Assembly (NCBI RefSeq): GCF_001403635.1
Contig: NZ_LN879468.1
Span: 2,018,347-2,082,346 of the forward strand
Origin: Clostridium massiliamazoniense
Lineage (GTDB): Bacteria; Bacillota; Clostridia; Clostridiales; Clostridiaceae
Direction: 5' to 3'
Length of the DNA stretch: 64,000 bases
The notes under the pieces were generated by a model, which was not told the DNA's origin, searched no databases, and worked only from the letters and a program-made list of their open reading frames with translations. Below are positions 36,946 through 46,527 of this stretch, one piece after another; within the stretch, counting starts at the first letter, position 1, and each line of letters starts with the position of its first letter. The position numbers were made by a program, and so were the translations under genes.

Positions 36946-37938
36946 TTATATATGATTAGAAATATAGTAAATAAAAGAAGTTGTATATAGCATTATAAGT
37001 GCCATAATGATACAAATTAATTTTATAACTGCAGGTAAAATAACAATAAATACACCAGTTAGAAATAGAATTAAATATGATGGATAGATAGTAAATATCT
37101 TATATTTTTTTACTTTTATATTTTTGTTTATAATTTTTATAGTTGCAAAGAATTCTTTTAAACTAAGAGTTTCTTTTATCATGTTTTTAGAAATAAATAT
37201 AGAATTAATAACAATATTTTTATTCATATGAAAGCAAGTATTTCTTTTTAAGGAACTTATTTTAGTTATGTTATTAATTTTAATATTGGCTACGAAGCCT
37301 GAAGTGCATAAGTCTATTTCATTATTTTGAAATTTAAATGATACTTTTTCTTCTGTTGATTTTTTTATATGTAATTTAGTGTTTAATAATTTAATAATTA
37401 TCAAATGATAAAATAAACTTATAATTGAAGCAATAGTAAATAATGATACTATGAGATCAAGTATATTTAAATTTTTAGAAAAAATAAGTATGTTTATACT
37501 TGCAATTATTATTGGAATTAGTATACAAGAAAATATATAGAATTTTTTATAACTAAATAGTAGAGTCTCTTTATCAATGTTGATATATTTCTTTTCACTA
37601 GATAATTTTGAGTTTATAATATCAATAAAACTCTCTCTTTCATAATCATTGAGAAAAGCTTTACAAGGAATGATTATGCTATAATTTAAATTATTTAATA
37701 TATATATATACTTTTCATTACATTCTAATTTTACTATAGTATCAAGGGAAATTTTCATAAAATTATCATTTTCGTATATTTGTAATTCATCATTTGAAAG
37801 CTGTATTATTACATTACTTGTGGTGTTATTACTATAATTAAAATTTTTACTAAGAAGATAAGACAATTTTGTAGGTTTATTAAACTTGGATAACTCACTT
37901 TTATACTCATTTAATTTCATTTCATATTGTATTCTCAA
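36946..37938 (-). CDS. membrane protein with two YcxB-like domains
   Basis: 330 residues from a TTG start with GGGGGAT five bases upstream. The architecture is repeated. A YcxB-like beta domain (about residues 44-117, ending IIIPCKAFLNDYERESFIDII) precedes two membrane helices (about 130-175). A second beta domain (about 195-270) precedes a final helix pair (about 278-325). YcxB-like domains are PH-like and occur in uncharacterised Firmicute membrane proteins. It is divergent from the YcxB-like gene at 38220. Function unknown. Confidence 0.6.
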   Translation of the reverse strand: MRIQYEMKLNEYKSELSKFNKPTKLSYLLSKNFNYSNNTTSNVIIQLSNDELQIYENDNFMKISLDTIVKLECNEKYIYILNNLNYSIIIPCKAFLNDYERESFIDIINSKLSSEKKYINIDKETLLFSYKKFYIFSCILIPIIIASINILIFSKNLNILDLIVSLFTIASIISLFYHLIIIKLLNTKLHIKKSTEEKVSFKFQNNEIDLCTSGFVANIKINNITKISSLKRNTCFHMNKNIVINSIFISKNMIKETLSLKEFFATIKIINKNIKVKKYKIFTIYPSYLILFLTGVFIVILPAVIKLICIIMALIMLYTTSFIYYISNHI

Positions 37939-37940
37939 TG

Positions 37941-38135
37941 CTTATCCCCCTAAACATAAAATTTTTATATATGTACTTTTGTTTATTATATAATAAACAA
38001 AATAATAATCCATGTATAAATAAAGTAATTTTTGTAAATGATAAATTATTTTAAAGTGTAATTAAATGAAATGTGAAAAAGCAACTATTTATTAACCAAT
38101 TATATATTAAAAGTCTATAATTTATTGCTATGATT
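37941..38135. repeat. divergent intergenic region, copy B of a long direct repeat
   Basis: The counterpart of 34730-34925, with scattered substitutions. It carries the ribosome site of the minus-strand gene at its left end and the leader of the plus-strand gene at its right end. Confidence 0.85.
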
Positions 38136-38219
38136 ATTACATATTAAAATTAAAATACTAAGAGATTGGATTTAAAATAAATTTTTAAAAGGTATTATTG
38201 TAATTTAAGGGGGAGTCAA

Positions 38220-38792
38220 ATGAATATCTTTTATGAGTTAAAAAAAGATGAATGTATAGATTTTATTATGACTAAAATTGAAAATAATGATAATTATAAA
38301 AAAAGTATTAAGAAGAAATTATTTAAGTTTTGGTTAAAGTATATAATATTAACATTTTTAGTGTCATTTACATTGTCTATTGGAAGGGGTAACAAAGTAA
38401 AACTTCTTTATATAATCTCTTTAATTTTTTCTATTTACTATGTAAAGAAAGGAAAAGAGCATTTTAAACAACAGACTAAACAAATTTTATATAGGAATTT
38501 ACAGATAGATAAAGATTCTAATGAAAAAATATCATTAGAAATAGATCATAGTAATATAATTTATAACATTGGTACAATGAAAAATATTTATGCATTAGGT
38601 GACATTAAATCTGTATTTGAAGATAGTGATGGGATTCTTATAGAAGTACTTGATAATAGATATATTTTAATTCCAAGTAGAGCTTTTAATGATAGTAATA
38701 AGAAAAAAGAATTTATGGAAATTATTAAATTGAATATAGATAGGACTTGTACGATGAATATAGATGAGAAGTTGATACAAATGGCAATATAG
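38220..38792 (+). CDS. YcxB-like domain membrane protein
   Basis: 190 residues. A polar N-terminus of about 38 residues and two membrane helices (about residues 39-54 and 60-78) precede a C-terminal YcxB-like PH-type domain (about 95-170). That domain is recognisable by LEIDHSNIIYNIG ... YILIPSRAFNDSNKKKEFMEII. The topology suggests the domain faces the cytoplasm. GGGGGAG precedes the ATG. It is followed by the exported protein copy B after 116 bases. Family function is unknown. Confidence 0.65.
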   Translation: MNIFYELKKDECIDFIMTKIENNDNYKKSIKKKLFKFWLKYIILTFLVSFTLSIGRGNKVKLLYIISLIFSIYYVKKGKEHFKQQTKQILYRNLQIDKDSNEKISLEIDHSNIIYNIGTMKNIYALGDIKSVFEDSDGILIEVLDNRYILIPSRAFNDSNKKKEFMEIIKLNIDRTCTMNIDEKLIQMAI

Positions 38793-38908
38793 TTTTAAGT
38801 TGAAGGTAGTATATTTTTAGTATTTATACTTTTTTTGAATTTATAAAATTTTAATGGATATTAAAAATATTAAGTTAGTATAAACTATGCTATCTAAAGG
38901 GGAAGTTT

Positions 38909-39499
38909 ATGTTAAGTCAAAAGGAAAAAAATATGTTTTTTGGTGTCTGTACGTTTCTGATAATTTGTACAATTTCTCTAATAATTTGGGGGAATCATGC
39001 TAGAATTGAACAAGCAAAATTAATACGTCCAAATGATAGATACGTTGAAAAGTTAGATAATAATTTATCTATAGAAGGTGATATAGCCTATGTTGATAGG
39101 TTAGGGCTTAAAACTTATGAGGCTATAGTATATGCTAATTTTAAAGGGGAGAAGATTAAATTATATAGAGTTTCAAATACACTAGATGATAATAATTCAT
39201 ATGATAAAGCTGAAGTTTTGGGTTCAACTGAAATAGATGGTATAAAAGTGTATTTCATAGAACAAAAATTTAGATATAATTTATTACATTTAAGCGATGA
39301 AATCACTTTAGAAGTTCCACTTATGGTACTTGATGATGGAACTATTCTAGGGGGAGATAATTTTTACAACTTATATGGAGAAGATAAATATAAAGAAATT
39401 AAACTAAAAGTAGCTAAATACTGTGTGAATAATATAGAAAATAAAATATTAGTAGATAATTCAAATGAATATTTAAAGAGCATGAACCAAGAAGTGTAA
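38909..39499 (+). CDS. exported/anchored protein, copy B of a near-identical pair
   Basis: 196 residues, near-identical to 35689-36279. Most differences cluster at residues 7-25 and 59-63 (VDRLGLK against VDLWGRK). It has the same N-terminal anchor and external domain. AAGGGG precedes the ATG. DNA identity continues about 20 bases past the stop and then ends, which marks the repeat boundary. Recent duplication or gene conversion is likely. Confidence 0.65.
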   Translation: MLSQKEKNMFFGVCTFLIICTISLIIWGNHARIEQAKLIRPNDRYVEKLDNNLSIEGDIAYVDRLGLKTYEAIVYANFKGEKIKLYRVSNTLDDNNSYDKAEVLGSTEIDGIKVYFIEQKFRYNLLHLSDEITLEVPLMVLDDGTILGGDNFYNLYGEDKYKEIKLKVAKYCVNNIENKILVDNSNEYLKSMNQEV

Positions 39500-39522
39500 T
39501 TATAAATAAAAGGAAAAATATT

Positions 39523-39560
39523 AAAAAGCTAAGGAGTTTTAATTCTTTAGCTTTTTATAA
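39523..39560 (+). terminator. terminator of copy B
   Basis: The stem AAAAAGCTAAGGA/TCTTTAGCTTTTT lies 25 bases after the stop codon. Confidence 0.85.
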
Positions 39561-39702
39561 TTAACTTTAGATAAGGTTATTCGCATAAATCAAAGAACTA
39601 TTGGAAGTGATATGAATAGAAGTGCTTTTATTTATCGGAGAAAAGTATATTAGAAAAATAGAGTAAATGATTTTATGGAATGAAATTAAAGGAGAGAATA
39701 GA

Positions 39703-40185
39703 ATGAGCTATAAGGACTATGAAAAAAGTTTAGATTTGATAAGAGAAAATAAAGGATTATTGATAGAAAGTAAAGGTGCTTCTAAAGAAACTATTGAATT
39801 AGCAGAAAAAAGGCTTAATATTAACTTTTCATACTTGTATAATAAGTTTTTAATGGACTTTGGTGTTTTATATTTTGATGATTTAGAAATATACGGAATA
39901 GTAAATGATGAAATAGGAGAAGAGATAGGAACACCAGATGCAATTTGGTATACATTAGATGAAAGAAAGGGAATGAATTTACCTGAAAACTTAATAATTA
40001 TTGCTAATTTTGGAGAAGGTGAATTATATTGCCTAGACTTAAATAATATCAATAAAACTAATGGAGAGCCAAAAGTTATTATATATATTCCAGGATATGA
40101 ATTAGATGAGCAACCAAATGAAATTATAGCTGAAGATTTTGGAGAATTTTTATACAATCAATTAAGCTTAATTCTAATTGATTAA
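39703..40185 (+). CDS. SMI1/KNR4 (SUKH) family protein
   Basis: 160 residues from the ATG at 39703 (AAAGGAGAGAA upstream). The in-frame ATG at 39667 has no site. The pattern matches SMI1/KNR4: helix IELAEKRLNINFSYLYNKFLMDFG, then LEIYGI, then LPENLIIIANFGEGELYCLDL and the late EIIAEDFGEFLYNQL. SUKH proteins are typically immunity partners of bacterial polymorphic toxins. No toxin gene is seen adjacent, so this is an orphan. The immunity role is inferred from the family. Confidence 0.85.
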   Translation: MSYKDYEKSLDLIRENKGLLIESKGASKETIELAEKRLNINFSYLYNKFLMDFGVLYFDDLEIYGIVNDEIGEEIGTPDAIWYTLDERKGMNLPENLIIIANFGEGELYCLDLNNINKTNGEPKVIIYIPGYELDEQPNEIIAEDFGEFLYNQLSLILID

Positions 40186-40243
40186 ATATTAGTAGAATAT
40201 AAATCATTATGATATAAAGTTATAAGTGAATTTGAAAATAATA

Positions 40244-40285
40244 GGTTGTACTTAAATAAGTTTAAGACAATCTTTTATTTTTATT
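40244..40285 (+). terminator. terminator of SUKH gene
   Basis: The stem TTGTACTTAAA/TTTAAGACAA with a TAAG loop is followed by TCTTTTATTTTT. Confidence 0.75.
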
Positions 40286-40380
40286 AGTAGGAAAGGTGAT
40301 TTAATGTAAATAATAGGAGACTAAGAAGATTACTATAAGATATAATTAAATGAAAAGGATATGGATTAGGAGGGGACTAT

Positions 40381-41574
40381 ATGAAATTTGTACATACTGG
40401 AGATTGGCATATAGGTAAAGTTGTAAATGAAATTTCTATGTTAGAGGACCAACAATATATTTTAGATAGATTAATAGAATTTTTAGAAAGTGAGAGACCT
40501 GATGCTTTAGTTATAGCTGGAGATTTATATGATAGGAGTGTGCCTCCAGCTAGAGCAGTGGAATTATTAGATAAATATATAGAAAAGATAATCTTAGATT
40601 TAAAAATACCTATTTTAGCTATTGCAGGTAACCATGATAGTGGTGAAAGACTAGGATTTATGAGTTCAATTTTAAGAAAACAAGGTTTTTATATTGAAGG
40701 AGAACTTAAGGGAAAAATAAATTGTGTAACTTTAAATGATACATATGGAGATGTTGACTTTTATTTAGTTCCTTATGGAGATCCTGCTGTAGTTAGAGAA
40801 GTTTATGGAGATAATACTATAAGAACTCATGAAGATGCTATGAAAAAGATAGTAGATGAAATAAATAGTAAAAGAGATATGAAGAGAAGAGCAGTAGCAA
40901 TAGCACATGGATATATAACTAATATGGGAAGTAATGAAAACTTATCTAGAGAGGAAGCAATAAAGGAAAGTGGACTTGAAATAAGTGAATCAGAAAGACC
41001 TTTAAGTATAGGGGGAACGGATATAATTCCTGGGAAAGTTTTTGATGGATTTAATTATGTTGCTTTAGGACATTTACATGGTCCGCAAAAGGTTGGATCA
41101 GATAAAATAAGATATTCTGGTTCTTTATTAAAATATTCCTTTTCAGAAGAACATCAAAATAAAACAGTTACTCTAGTTAGCATAAATGAAAAAGGTGATG
41201 TGGAGGTAGAATTAAAGAATTTAAAACCTCTTAGAGATATGAGAGTAATTAATGGAACTTTAGAAGAATTAATAAAGCCTGAATTTTATAACAAGGGAAA
41301 TAGAGATGATTATGTCTTTGCTCTTTTAAATGATGAAGGCGATTTGCATGAGCCTATGGCAACTTTAAGGGCTATTTATCCTAATATAATGGGTCTTAGG
41401 AAAGATTCAAAGAAAACCTTAGGTCATAAGAATATAGAGTTAAACGTGAAAGAAAGACAAAAATCTAAAATAGATTTATTTAAGGATTTCTATGAAAATG
41501 TTACTCAAAGAGAGATTGATGAAGTATCAATAACCTTAATGACAGAATTTATTGAAAAGAGGGAGGAAGAGTAA
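40381..41574 (+). CDS. sbcD: DNA exonuclease subunit SbcD
   Basis: A 397-residue Mre11-type nuclease. Metallophosphoesterase motifs in order are HTGDWHIGK (residues 5-13), IAGDLYDRS (about 46-54), AGNHDSGERL (about 80-89), IAHGYI (about 176-181) and ALGHLHGPQ (about 226-234). With SbcC it cuts DNA hairpins and protein-blocked ends. GGAGGGG precedes the ATG. Its stop is two bases from the sbcC start, so translation is probably coupled. Confidence 0.96.
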   Translation: MKFVHTGDWHIGKVVNEISMLEDQQYILDRLIEFLESERPDALVIAGDLYDRSVPPARAVELLDKYIEKIILDLKIPILAIAGNHDSGERLGFMSSILRKQGFYIEGELKGKINCVTLNDTYGDVDFYLVPYGDPAVVREVYGDNTIRTHEDAMKKIVDEINSKRDMKRRAVAIAHGYITNMGSNENLSREEAIKESGLEISESERPLSIGGTDIIPGKVFDGFNYVALGHLHGPQKVGSDKIRYSGSLLKYSFSEEHQNKTVTLVSINEKGDVEVELKNLKPLRDMRVINGTLEELIKPEFYNKGNRDDYVFALLNDEGDLHEPMATLRAIYPNIMGLRKDSKKTLGHKNIELNVKERQKSKIDLFKDFYENVTQREIDEVSITLMTEFIEKREEE

Positions 41575-41576
41575 AG

Positions 41577-44500
41577 ATGAGGCCTTTAAAATTAACATTA
41601 AGTGCTTTTGGGAATTATGCAAAGGAACAAACTATAGATTTTTCAAGGTTAAATGGAAAGAACTTATTTCTTATAACAGGGAATACTGGAGCAGGGAAAA
41701 CTACAATATTTGATGCTATAAGTTATGCTTTATACGGTTCCCCATCAGGAGAGTTTAGAGATACTGCATCCTTAAGAAGTCATTATGTAGATGGAGATGT
41801 TGAAACCTTTGTTGAGTTAGAATTTCAACTTAGAAATAAGGGATATAGAATTAGAAGAAGTCCTGAACAGATGTTAAATAAAAAGAGGGGAGAAGGATAT
41901 AAGAAGGAAGGGGCTAAGGTAGAGCTTATATTCTTAGATAGTGATGAAAAACCTTTAACAAAGGTTAAGGAAGTTGATGATAGAATAAATGAACTTTTAG
42001 GTGTTGATAAGGACCAATTTAGACAAATAGTAATGCTTCCACAGGGAGAATTTTTAAAGCTTCTAAAGGCAAACTCTAAAGATAGAGAAGAGATTTTTAG
42101 AAGGATATTTGGTACAGAAGGGTTTAAGAAAATACAAGATGATTTAAGGGATGATGTCAAGAAGTTATGGGTAGAATTAAAGGATAGTAAAAATGAGAGA
42201 GATTTATATGTAAAGCAAATAAAAAGTGATGAAGATAGTGAGCTTTATGAGCTTATAAACAGAGAAGATATAGATATTGAGCAAGTTTGCAATTTAGTGG
42301 TAGAAGGAATAAAAAAGGATAAAGAGGATGTTATTAAGAGTAAAGAAAATAGTAACCTATTGAGAAACCAATTAAAAGAATTGGATGGAAAAATATTAGG
42401 TCTTGCTAATGATAAAAAAGTCCTTGAAGAATATGAAAATACTAAGAAAAGATTAGAAGAACATAAGGGGAAAATAGAAACTGTTAAGACTTATGAAGAG
42501 AAACTTTCAAAAGGGAAAAAGGCTGAAAAAATAAAATTAATAGAAAATAAATTAAATGAAGAAAAGGATAATAAGACAAAAAGAGAAAACACTATTTTAA
42601 ATATTAGAAGAGAAAAAGATGATGTTTCAACTAATTTAGAAAAAACAAAGAAGAATTTAGAAGAGTCTAAAAGTAAGGTTAAAGAAAAAGAAGAATTAAT
42701 CATTAAGTTAGAGAAACTTAAAAAGCAAGAACACGCTGTATCAACTTATATAGATAAAAAAGATAAGGTTGTTAATTTAGAGAGACTGTTAGGGGAAAAA
42801 GAGAAGGGATTGAAAAATTCAAAGAAGAGAGAAGTTGAGTTAGAAAAAGAAATAAAAGATAATTTAGAGGAATTAAGAAAGTCCATAGAAGCAGAAGGAC
42901 AAATTGCTTTAATATTAGAAAAGGGTAAAAAGCATAAAAGAGATATAGATGCTTTAAGAGACTTAAAGGAATGTTATGAAAATATAAGATATAAAAAGAT
43001 GGATTTTGATGAAAAAAAGAATAAGTTCACTTTAGTAGAGAAAAAGTTTAAAAAGGTTAAGTTAGAATTTGAGAAAAGTGAAGATGACTTTAAGAAGGGA
43101 CAAGCTGGTATATTAGCAGAAAGCTTAGAAGAAGGAATGAGTTGTCCTGTTTGTGGTTCTAAGGAGCATCCAAATAAAGCAGTAAGGCTAAGTAGTGTTC
43201 TAAGTGAAGAAGAACTTAAAGTCTTAAAAGAAGGTTATGATAAAGCTTATGAAGAAAAAGAACTTTTCTTAAGAGAATTAACTGTATTGAACAAAGAAAT
43301 TGAGAGTTTTCAGAAGGAAGTTATAGGGGTTAAGGTTAAGGCACTTGAAGAAATTTTAGAAAAAGACTTTTTAAGTACTTTAAATGAAAGTGAGCAAAGG
43401 GAAAAAATAACTTCTGAAGGATTAAAATTAAATAAAATTATAGAAGAAGAAAGGGCAATATATAGAGATATAAAGAAAATATCAGATCTAAAGCCTAAGT
43501 TAGAAGAAGTAAAATTAGCTCTTGAAGGTAAATTAAAAATTACTAAAGAAACAGTTGAAGAGTGTAATGAATTTATTAAAATTAATGGACCCAAGTTATC
43601 AAAGGAAATTGAAGTTTTAAGAGCTATAGAAGCTGAAGTTCCAGAAAGTCTTAGGGATGGAATTTCTATAAAGAATGAAATGAAGAAAATTGAATTAGCC
43701 ATTAAAGAAATTGAGGAGAATATTATAACTTCAGAAAATGCTTTTAATAATATAAATAATAAATATACAGAACTTAATAAAAGTGAAAAAATATATGAAG
43801 AAGAACTTTTAAAAATAAATGAAAAGCTTCATATCATAAGAGAAGAATTTGAAGTAGCCATAAAGGAAAATGATTTTAAATCCTATGAAGACTATAAGGT
43901 TTCGTTGATTTCAGGAGATTTAGAGTTAATAGATAATAAAATAAAGTCCTATTATGAAAATCTTAAAGCTTTAGAGGCTTTATATGAAAATATAAATAAT
44001 AGTTTTAATAAGTTAGAAGTAAAGGATAAGAATGATTTAGAAGAACTAAGAAATAAGCTTGGTGAAGAGTATAAGGAAATAGAACTTAAAGAAAAGAATG
44101 AAAATAGTAAGTGTAATCTATTAAGTAACAGAGTTGAACATAATGAAACTATGCTTAAGAAAGTAAATCTTATAAGAAATAAAATAGGGGAGAAAGAAAA
44201 GGTTTATGAAAGGTTATCTCATTTAAGTAATATTGCTAATGGTGATAAAGGAAATTTAAAGAAAGTAACCTTTGAAAGTTATGTTCTAACATCATATTTT
44301 GATGAAATAATAGAAAGAGCTAATATAAAATTAGATAGAATGACTAATGGAAGATTTGTTCTTAAAAGAAAAGAGGATTTAGGAAAAGGTAATAAAAAGC
44401 AGGGGCTAGATTTAGAAGTTTACGACAATAATACTGGTAGAGAAAGAGGGGTAAACTCTTTATCTGGAGGAGAAAGCTTCAAAACAGCTTTAAGCTTAGC

Positions 44501-44774
44501 TTTAGGACTTGCTGATGTAATACAAAGCTATGCTGGGGGAATATCTATTGACACTATGTTTGTAGATGAAGGTTTTGGAACATTAGATCCACAATCTTTA
44601 GATAGTGCTATAGAATGTTTATTAAATATACAACAGGAGGGAAGACTTGTTGGAATAATATCTCACGTAGATGAATTAAAAGAAAGAATAGAGGTAAAAC
44701 TTGAAGTCAAAGCTAAGGATGGAGAGGGAAGTACTGCCAAGTTTAATATTCCAAATTATAATGATACAATATAA
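41577..44774 (+). CDS. sbcC: DNA exonuclease subunit SbcC
   Basis: A 1065-residue SMC-like ATPase. Walker A TGNTGAGKTTIFDA lies at residues 33-46. Long coiled coils flank a zinc hook CPVCGSKEHP (about 523-532). The C-terminal head has signature LSGGESFKTALSLALG (about 962-977), Walker B MFVDEGFGTLD and the ISHVDEL switch. It forms the Rad50 partner of SbcD. GAGGAAGAG, overlapping the sbcD end, serves as its ribosome site. A terminator follows 40 bases after the stop. Confidence 0.97.
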   Translation: MRPLKLTLSAFGNYAKEQTIDFSRLNGKNLFLITGNTGAGKTTIFDAISYALYGSPSGEFRDTASLRSHYVDGDVETFVELEFQLRNKGYRIRRSPEQMLNKKRGEGYKKEGAKVELIFLDSDEKPLTKVKEVDDRINELLGVDKDQFRQIVMLPQGEFLKLLKANSKDREEIFRRIFGTEGFKKIQDDLRDDVKKLWVELKDSKNERDLYVKQIKSDEDSELYELINREDIDIEQVCNLVVEGIKKDKEDVIKSKENSNLLRNQLKELDGKILGLANDKKVLEEYENTKKRLEEHKGKIETVKTYEEKLSKGKKAEKIKLIENKLNEEKDNKTKRENTILNIRREKDDVSTNLEKTKKNLEESKSKVKEKEELIIKLEKLKKQEHAVSTYIDKKDKVVNLERLLGEKEKGLKNSKKREVELEKEIKDNLEELRKSIEAEGQIALILEKGKKHKRDIDALRDLKECYENIRYKKMDFDEKKNKFTLVEKKFKKVKLEFEKSEDDFKKGQAGILAESLEEGMSCPVCGSKEHPNKAVRLSSVLSEEELKVLKEGYDKAYEEKELFLRELTVLNKEIESFQKEVIGVKVKALEEILEKDFLSTLNESEQREKITSEGLKLNKIIEEERAIYRDIKKISDLKPKLEEVKLALEGKLKITKETVEECNEFIKINGPKLSKEIEVLRAIEAEVPESLRDGISIKNEMKKIELAIKEIEENIITSENAFNNINNKYTELNKSEKIYEEELLKINEKLHIIREEFEVAIKENDFKSYEDYKVSLISGDLELIDNKIKSYYENLKALEALYENINNSFNKLEVKDKNDLEELRNKLGEEYKEIELKEKNENSKCNLLSNRVEHNETMLKKVNLIRNKIGEKEKVYERLSHLSNIANGDKGNLKKVTFESYVLTSYFDEIIERANIKLDRMTNGRFVLKRKEDLGKGNKKQGLDLEVYDNNTGRERGVNSLSGGESFKTALSLALGLADVIQSYAGGISIDTMFVDEGFGTLDPQSLDSAIECLLNIQQEGRLVGIISHVDELKERIEVKLEVKAKDGEGSTAKFNIPNYNDTI

Positions 44775-44815
44775 TTTATAGTAGTAATTTTCTTATCAAA
44801 AAAATTAAAAATATA

Positions 44816-44857
44816 AAAGTAAAAGAATACTCAATTGAGTATTTTTTTACTTTCATA
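44816..44857 (+). terminator. sbcDC terminator
   Basis: The stem GTAAAAGAATACTC/GAGTATTTTTTTAC with an AATT loop. The 3' arm itself supplies the T tract. Confidence 0.85.
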
Positions 44858-44931
44858 AAGAAATTAATATGTAAAAATAATTTTATTACTTTGGTTTTAT
44901 TATTAAGTTTTGATAATAAGGCTTGATTCTA

Positions 44932-44974
44932 AAAAAAACAGTATCAACACCTATGGCGCCAATACTGTTAATTT
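44932..44974 (-). terminator. rubrerythrin terminator
   Basis: On the minus strand, AACAGTATTGGCGCC pairs imperfectly with GGTGTTGATACTGTT, followed by T7, directly after the rubrerythrin stop. Confidence 0.8.
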
Positions 44975-44975
44975 T

Positions 44976-45602
44976 TTATATAGTTTTTTTCTTTGCTACA
45001 TGAGTTTCGTTTAATGGTTTATATAAACGTTCAAAGTAGCCTTGTGGATGTTTGCAAGCAGGGCAAATTGCAGGAGCTTCTTCACCATAATAAATATATC
45101 CACAGTTTACGCATTTCCAATATTCTTTTTCATCACTTTTATATAAAGTATTGTTTTCAAGAGCTTTATGTAGAAAATAATATCTATTTCTATGAGCTTT
45201 CTCAACTTCTGTAATATTTAAAAAACTAGCTGCAATTTCAGGAAATCCTTCTTCTTTAGCAACTTCAGCAAAATCAGGATACATGTGTGCTTCTTCATCT
45301 TCACCATCTCCAGCATATTTAAGATTGTGTAGAGTGTCTGAATAACCAAATGGATAAGTAGAATCAACAAGAACTTCAGCAGCTACTTCTTTAGGATCAA
45401 GTCCTTCTATAAGATATTTATAAAATATCTTAGCGTGTTCTTTTTCATTATCAGCTGTTTCTGAAAAAATTCTTGATATATGACCTTGTTTTTCTTCTTT
45501 AGCAACTTTTGAAAAATAGTCATATCTCATTCTAGCTTGTGATTCACCAGCAAATGATTTTGCTAAGTTTTCAGCTGTTTTAGTTCCTTTTAAACTTTTC
45601 AT
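44976..45602 (-). CDS. rbr: rubrerythrin
   Basis: A 208-residue non-haem iron protein. The N-terminal ferritin-like four-helix domain holds the di-iron ligands in the pattern AGESQARMRYDYF (about residues 18-30), DNEKEHAKIF (about 51-60) and TEVEKAHRNRY (about 130-140). The C-terminal rubredoxin-like centre has CVNCGYIY and CPACKHPQ. It reduces hydrogen peroxide with electrons from NADH/rubredoxin systems and protects anaerobes from oxidative stress. AGGAGG precedes the ATG. It is a single gene, and I found no convincing PerR box upstream. Confidence 0.95.
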   Translation of the reverse strand: MKSLKGTKTAENLAKSFAGESQARMRYDYFSKVAKEEKQGHISRIFSETADNEKEHAKIFYKYLIEGLDPKEVAAEVLVDSTYPFGYSDTLHNLKYAGDGEDEEAHMYPDFAEVAKEEGFPEIAASFLNITEVEKAHRNRYYFLHKALENNTLYKSDEKEYWKCVNCGYIYYGEEAPAICPACKHPQGYFERLYKPLNETHVAKKKTI

Positions 45603-45786
45603 AATAATACCTCCTAGTAAAATGTTATTAAAGATAGTTTTTTAGAAATAAGCTATTATTATTCAAGAATTGTAAAATAACCTAAAAATAATTTTATTTA
45701 GGGAAGTGGTAATATTTATATGGTGTTTAGAGAAGAGGAAGAGTTAATTAAAATAAATAACTATATTAATATATATATATATTTTC

Positions 45787-45815
45787 TTGATTTCCAAAAT
45801 TAATTATGCTATCAT
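45787..45815 (+). promoter_or_regulatory. tRNA-Arg(ACG) promoter
   Basis: TTGATT (45787-45792), 17 bases, TATCAT (45810-45815), 21 bases before the tRNA. Confidence 0.65.
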
Positions 45816-45836
45816 ATTAGAGTAATTATAATATAT

Positions 45837-45913
45837 GCGTTGGTAGCTCAGTTGGATAGAGCAATCGGCTACGAACCGATTGGCCGGGGGTTCGAATCCT
45901 CTCCGACGCACCA
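45837..45913 (+). tRNA. tRNA-Arg (ACG)
   Basis: A cloverleaf with acceptor GCGTTGG/CCGACGC, anticodon stem ATCGG/CCGAT, loop CTACGAA (ACG, read as ICG after TadA editing), a GTTCGAATC T-loop and encoded CCA. Its modifying enzyme gene tadA is in the same window at 54362. Confidence 0.97.
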
Positions 45914-45922
45914 TAAAATAGA

Positions 45923-45968
45923 GAAACACTAGATTTCAATTATTGAAATTTAGTGTTTTTTTATTTTT
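45923..45968 (+). terminator. tRNA-Arg(ACG) terminator
   Basis: The stem AAACACTAGATTTCAAT/ATTGAAATTTAGTGTTT is followed by T residues. Confidence 0.9.
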
Positions 45969-46322
45969 TTCTTATTATGATGTAGAATAATTCAATATTA
46001 AAAATTGTCATTTTTAATATTAGTTTATCTTAATATTAGATTAAGTAATATTATAAAAAATAGAATAGTTTGTGTATTAGTAAATTAATTTTTAAATAAA
46101 GATTTTGATTTATAGTTTTTTTATTTAAAAAGTATTATCCATAGAAAAAATAAAAATATAATACAATAATATATAAAAAAATAGAGAAAATTTAATATTT
46201 AAAATTGAATTTATTGGATAATTATTTTGATTTAAATGTATTATTATATACAAGTAAGAGATTAGTAATTTCAAAAGTATTAAGAAAAATAATTTAATTT
46301 GTTTTCTTTTTGATACTTATTA

Positions 46323-46361
46323 AATAAAATATTAATTTTTTTAAAAAATTAATATTTTATA
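46323..46361. repeat. AT-only palindrome
   Basis: AATAAAATATTAATTTTTT followed by its near-exact reverse complement. It sits in a 600-base gene-free, AT-rich stretch upstream of the SH3b gene. It could be a hairpin in the leader transcript or simply low-complexity sequence. Confidence 0.5.
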
Positions 46362-46527
46362 ATCAATTTATTCTCTATTCATTAATAATATTTACATTTT
46401 TTTAACTGTACGTATATTTATTTTTAGCTATAATGAAATCACAAAAGGCAAAGAAAAATATAGAAATTTTATTAGAAAATATATACAAATAGAAAAATAG
46501 AAATTAAGAAACGTGAGGGGAATTATT

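Noticed and set aside
39717-40157. A 146-codon minus-strand frame opposite the SUKH gene
   Set aside because: It is a shadow: no ribosome site, and the SUKH frame on the plus strand has clear family motifs.
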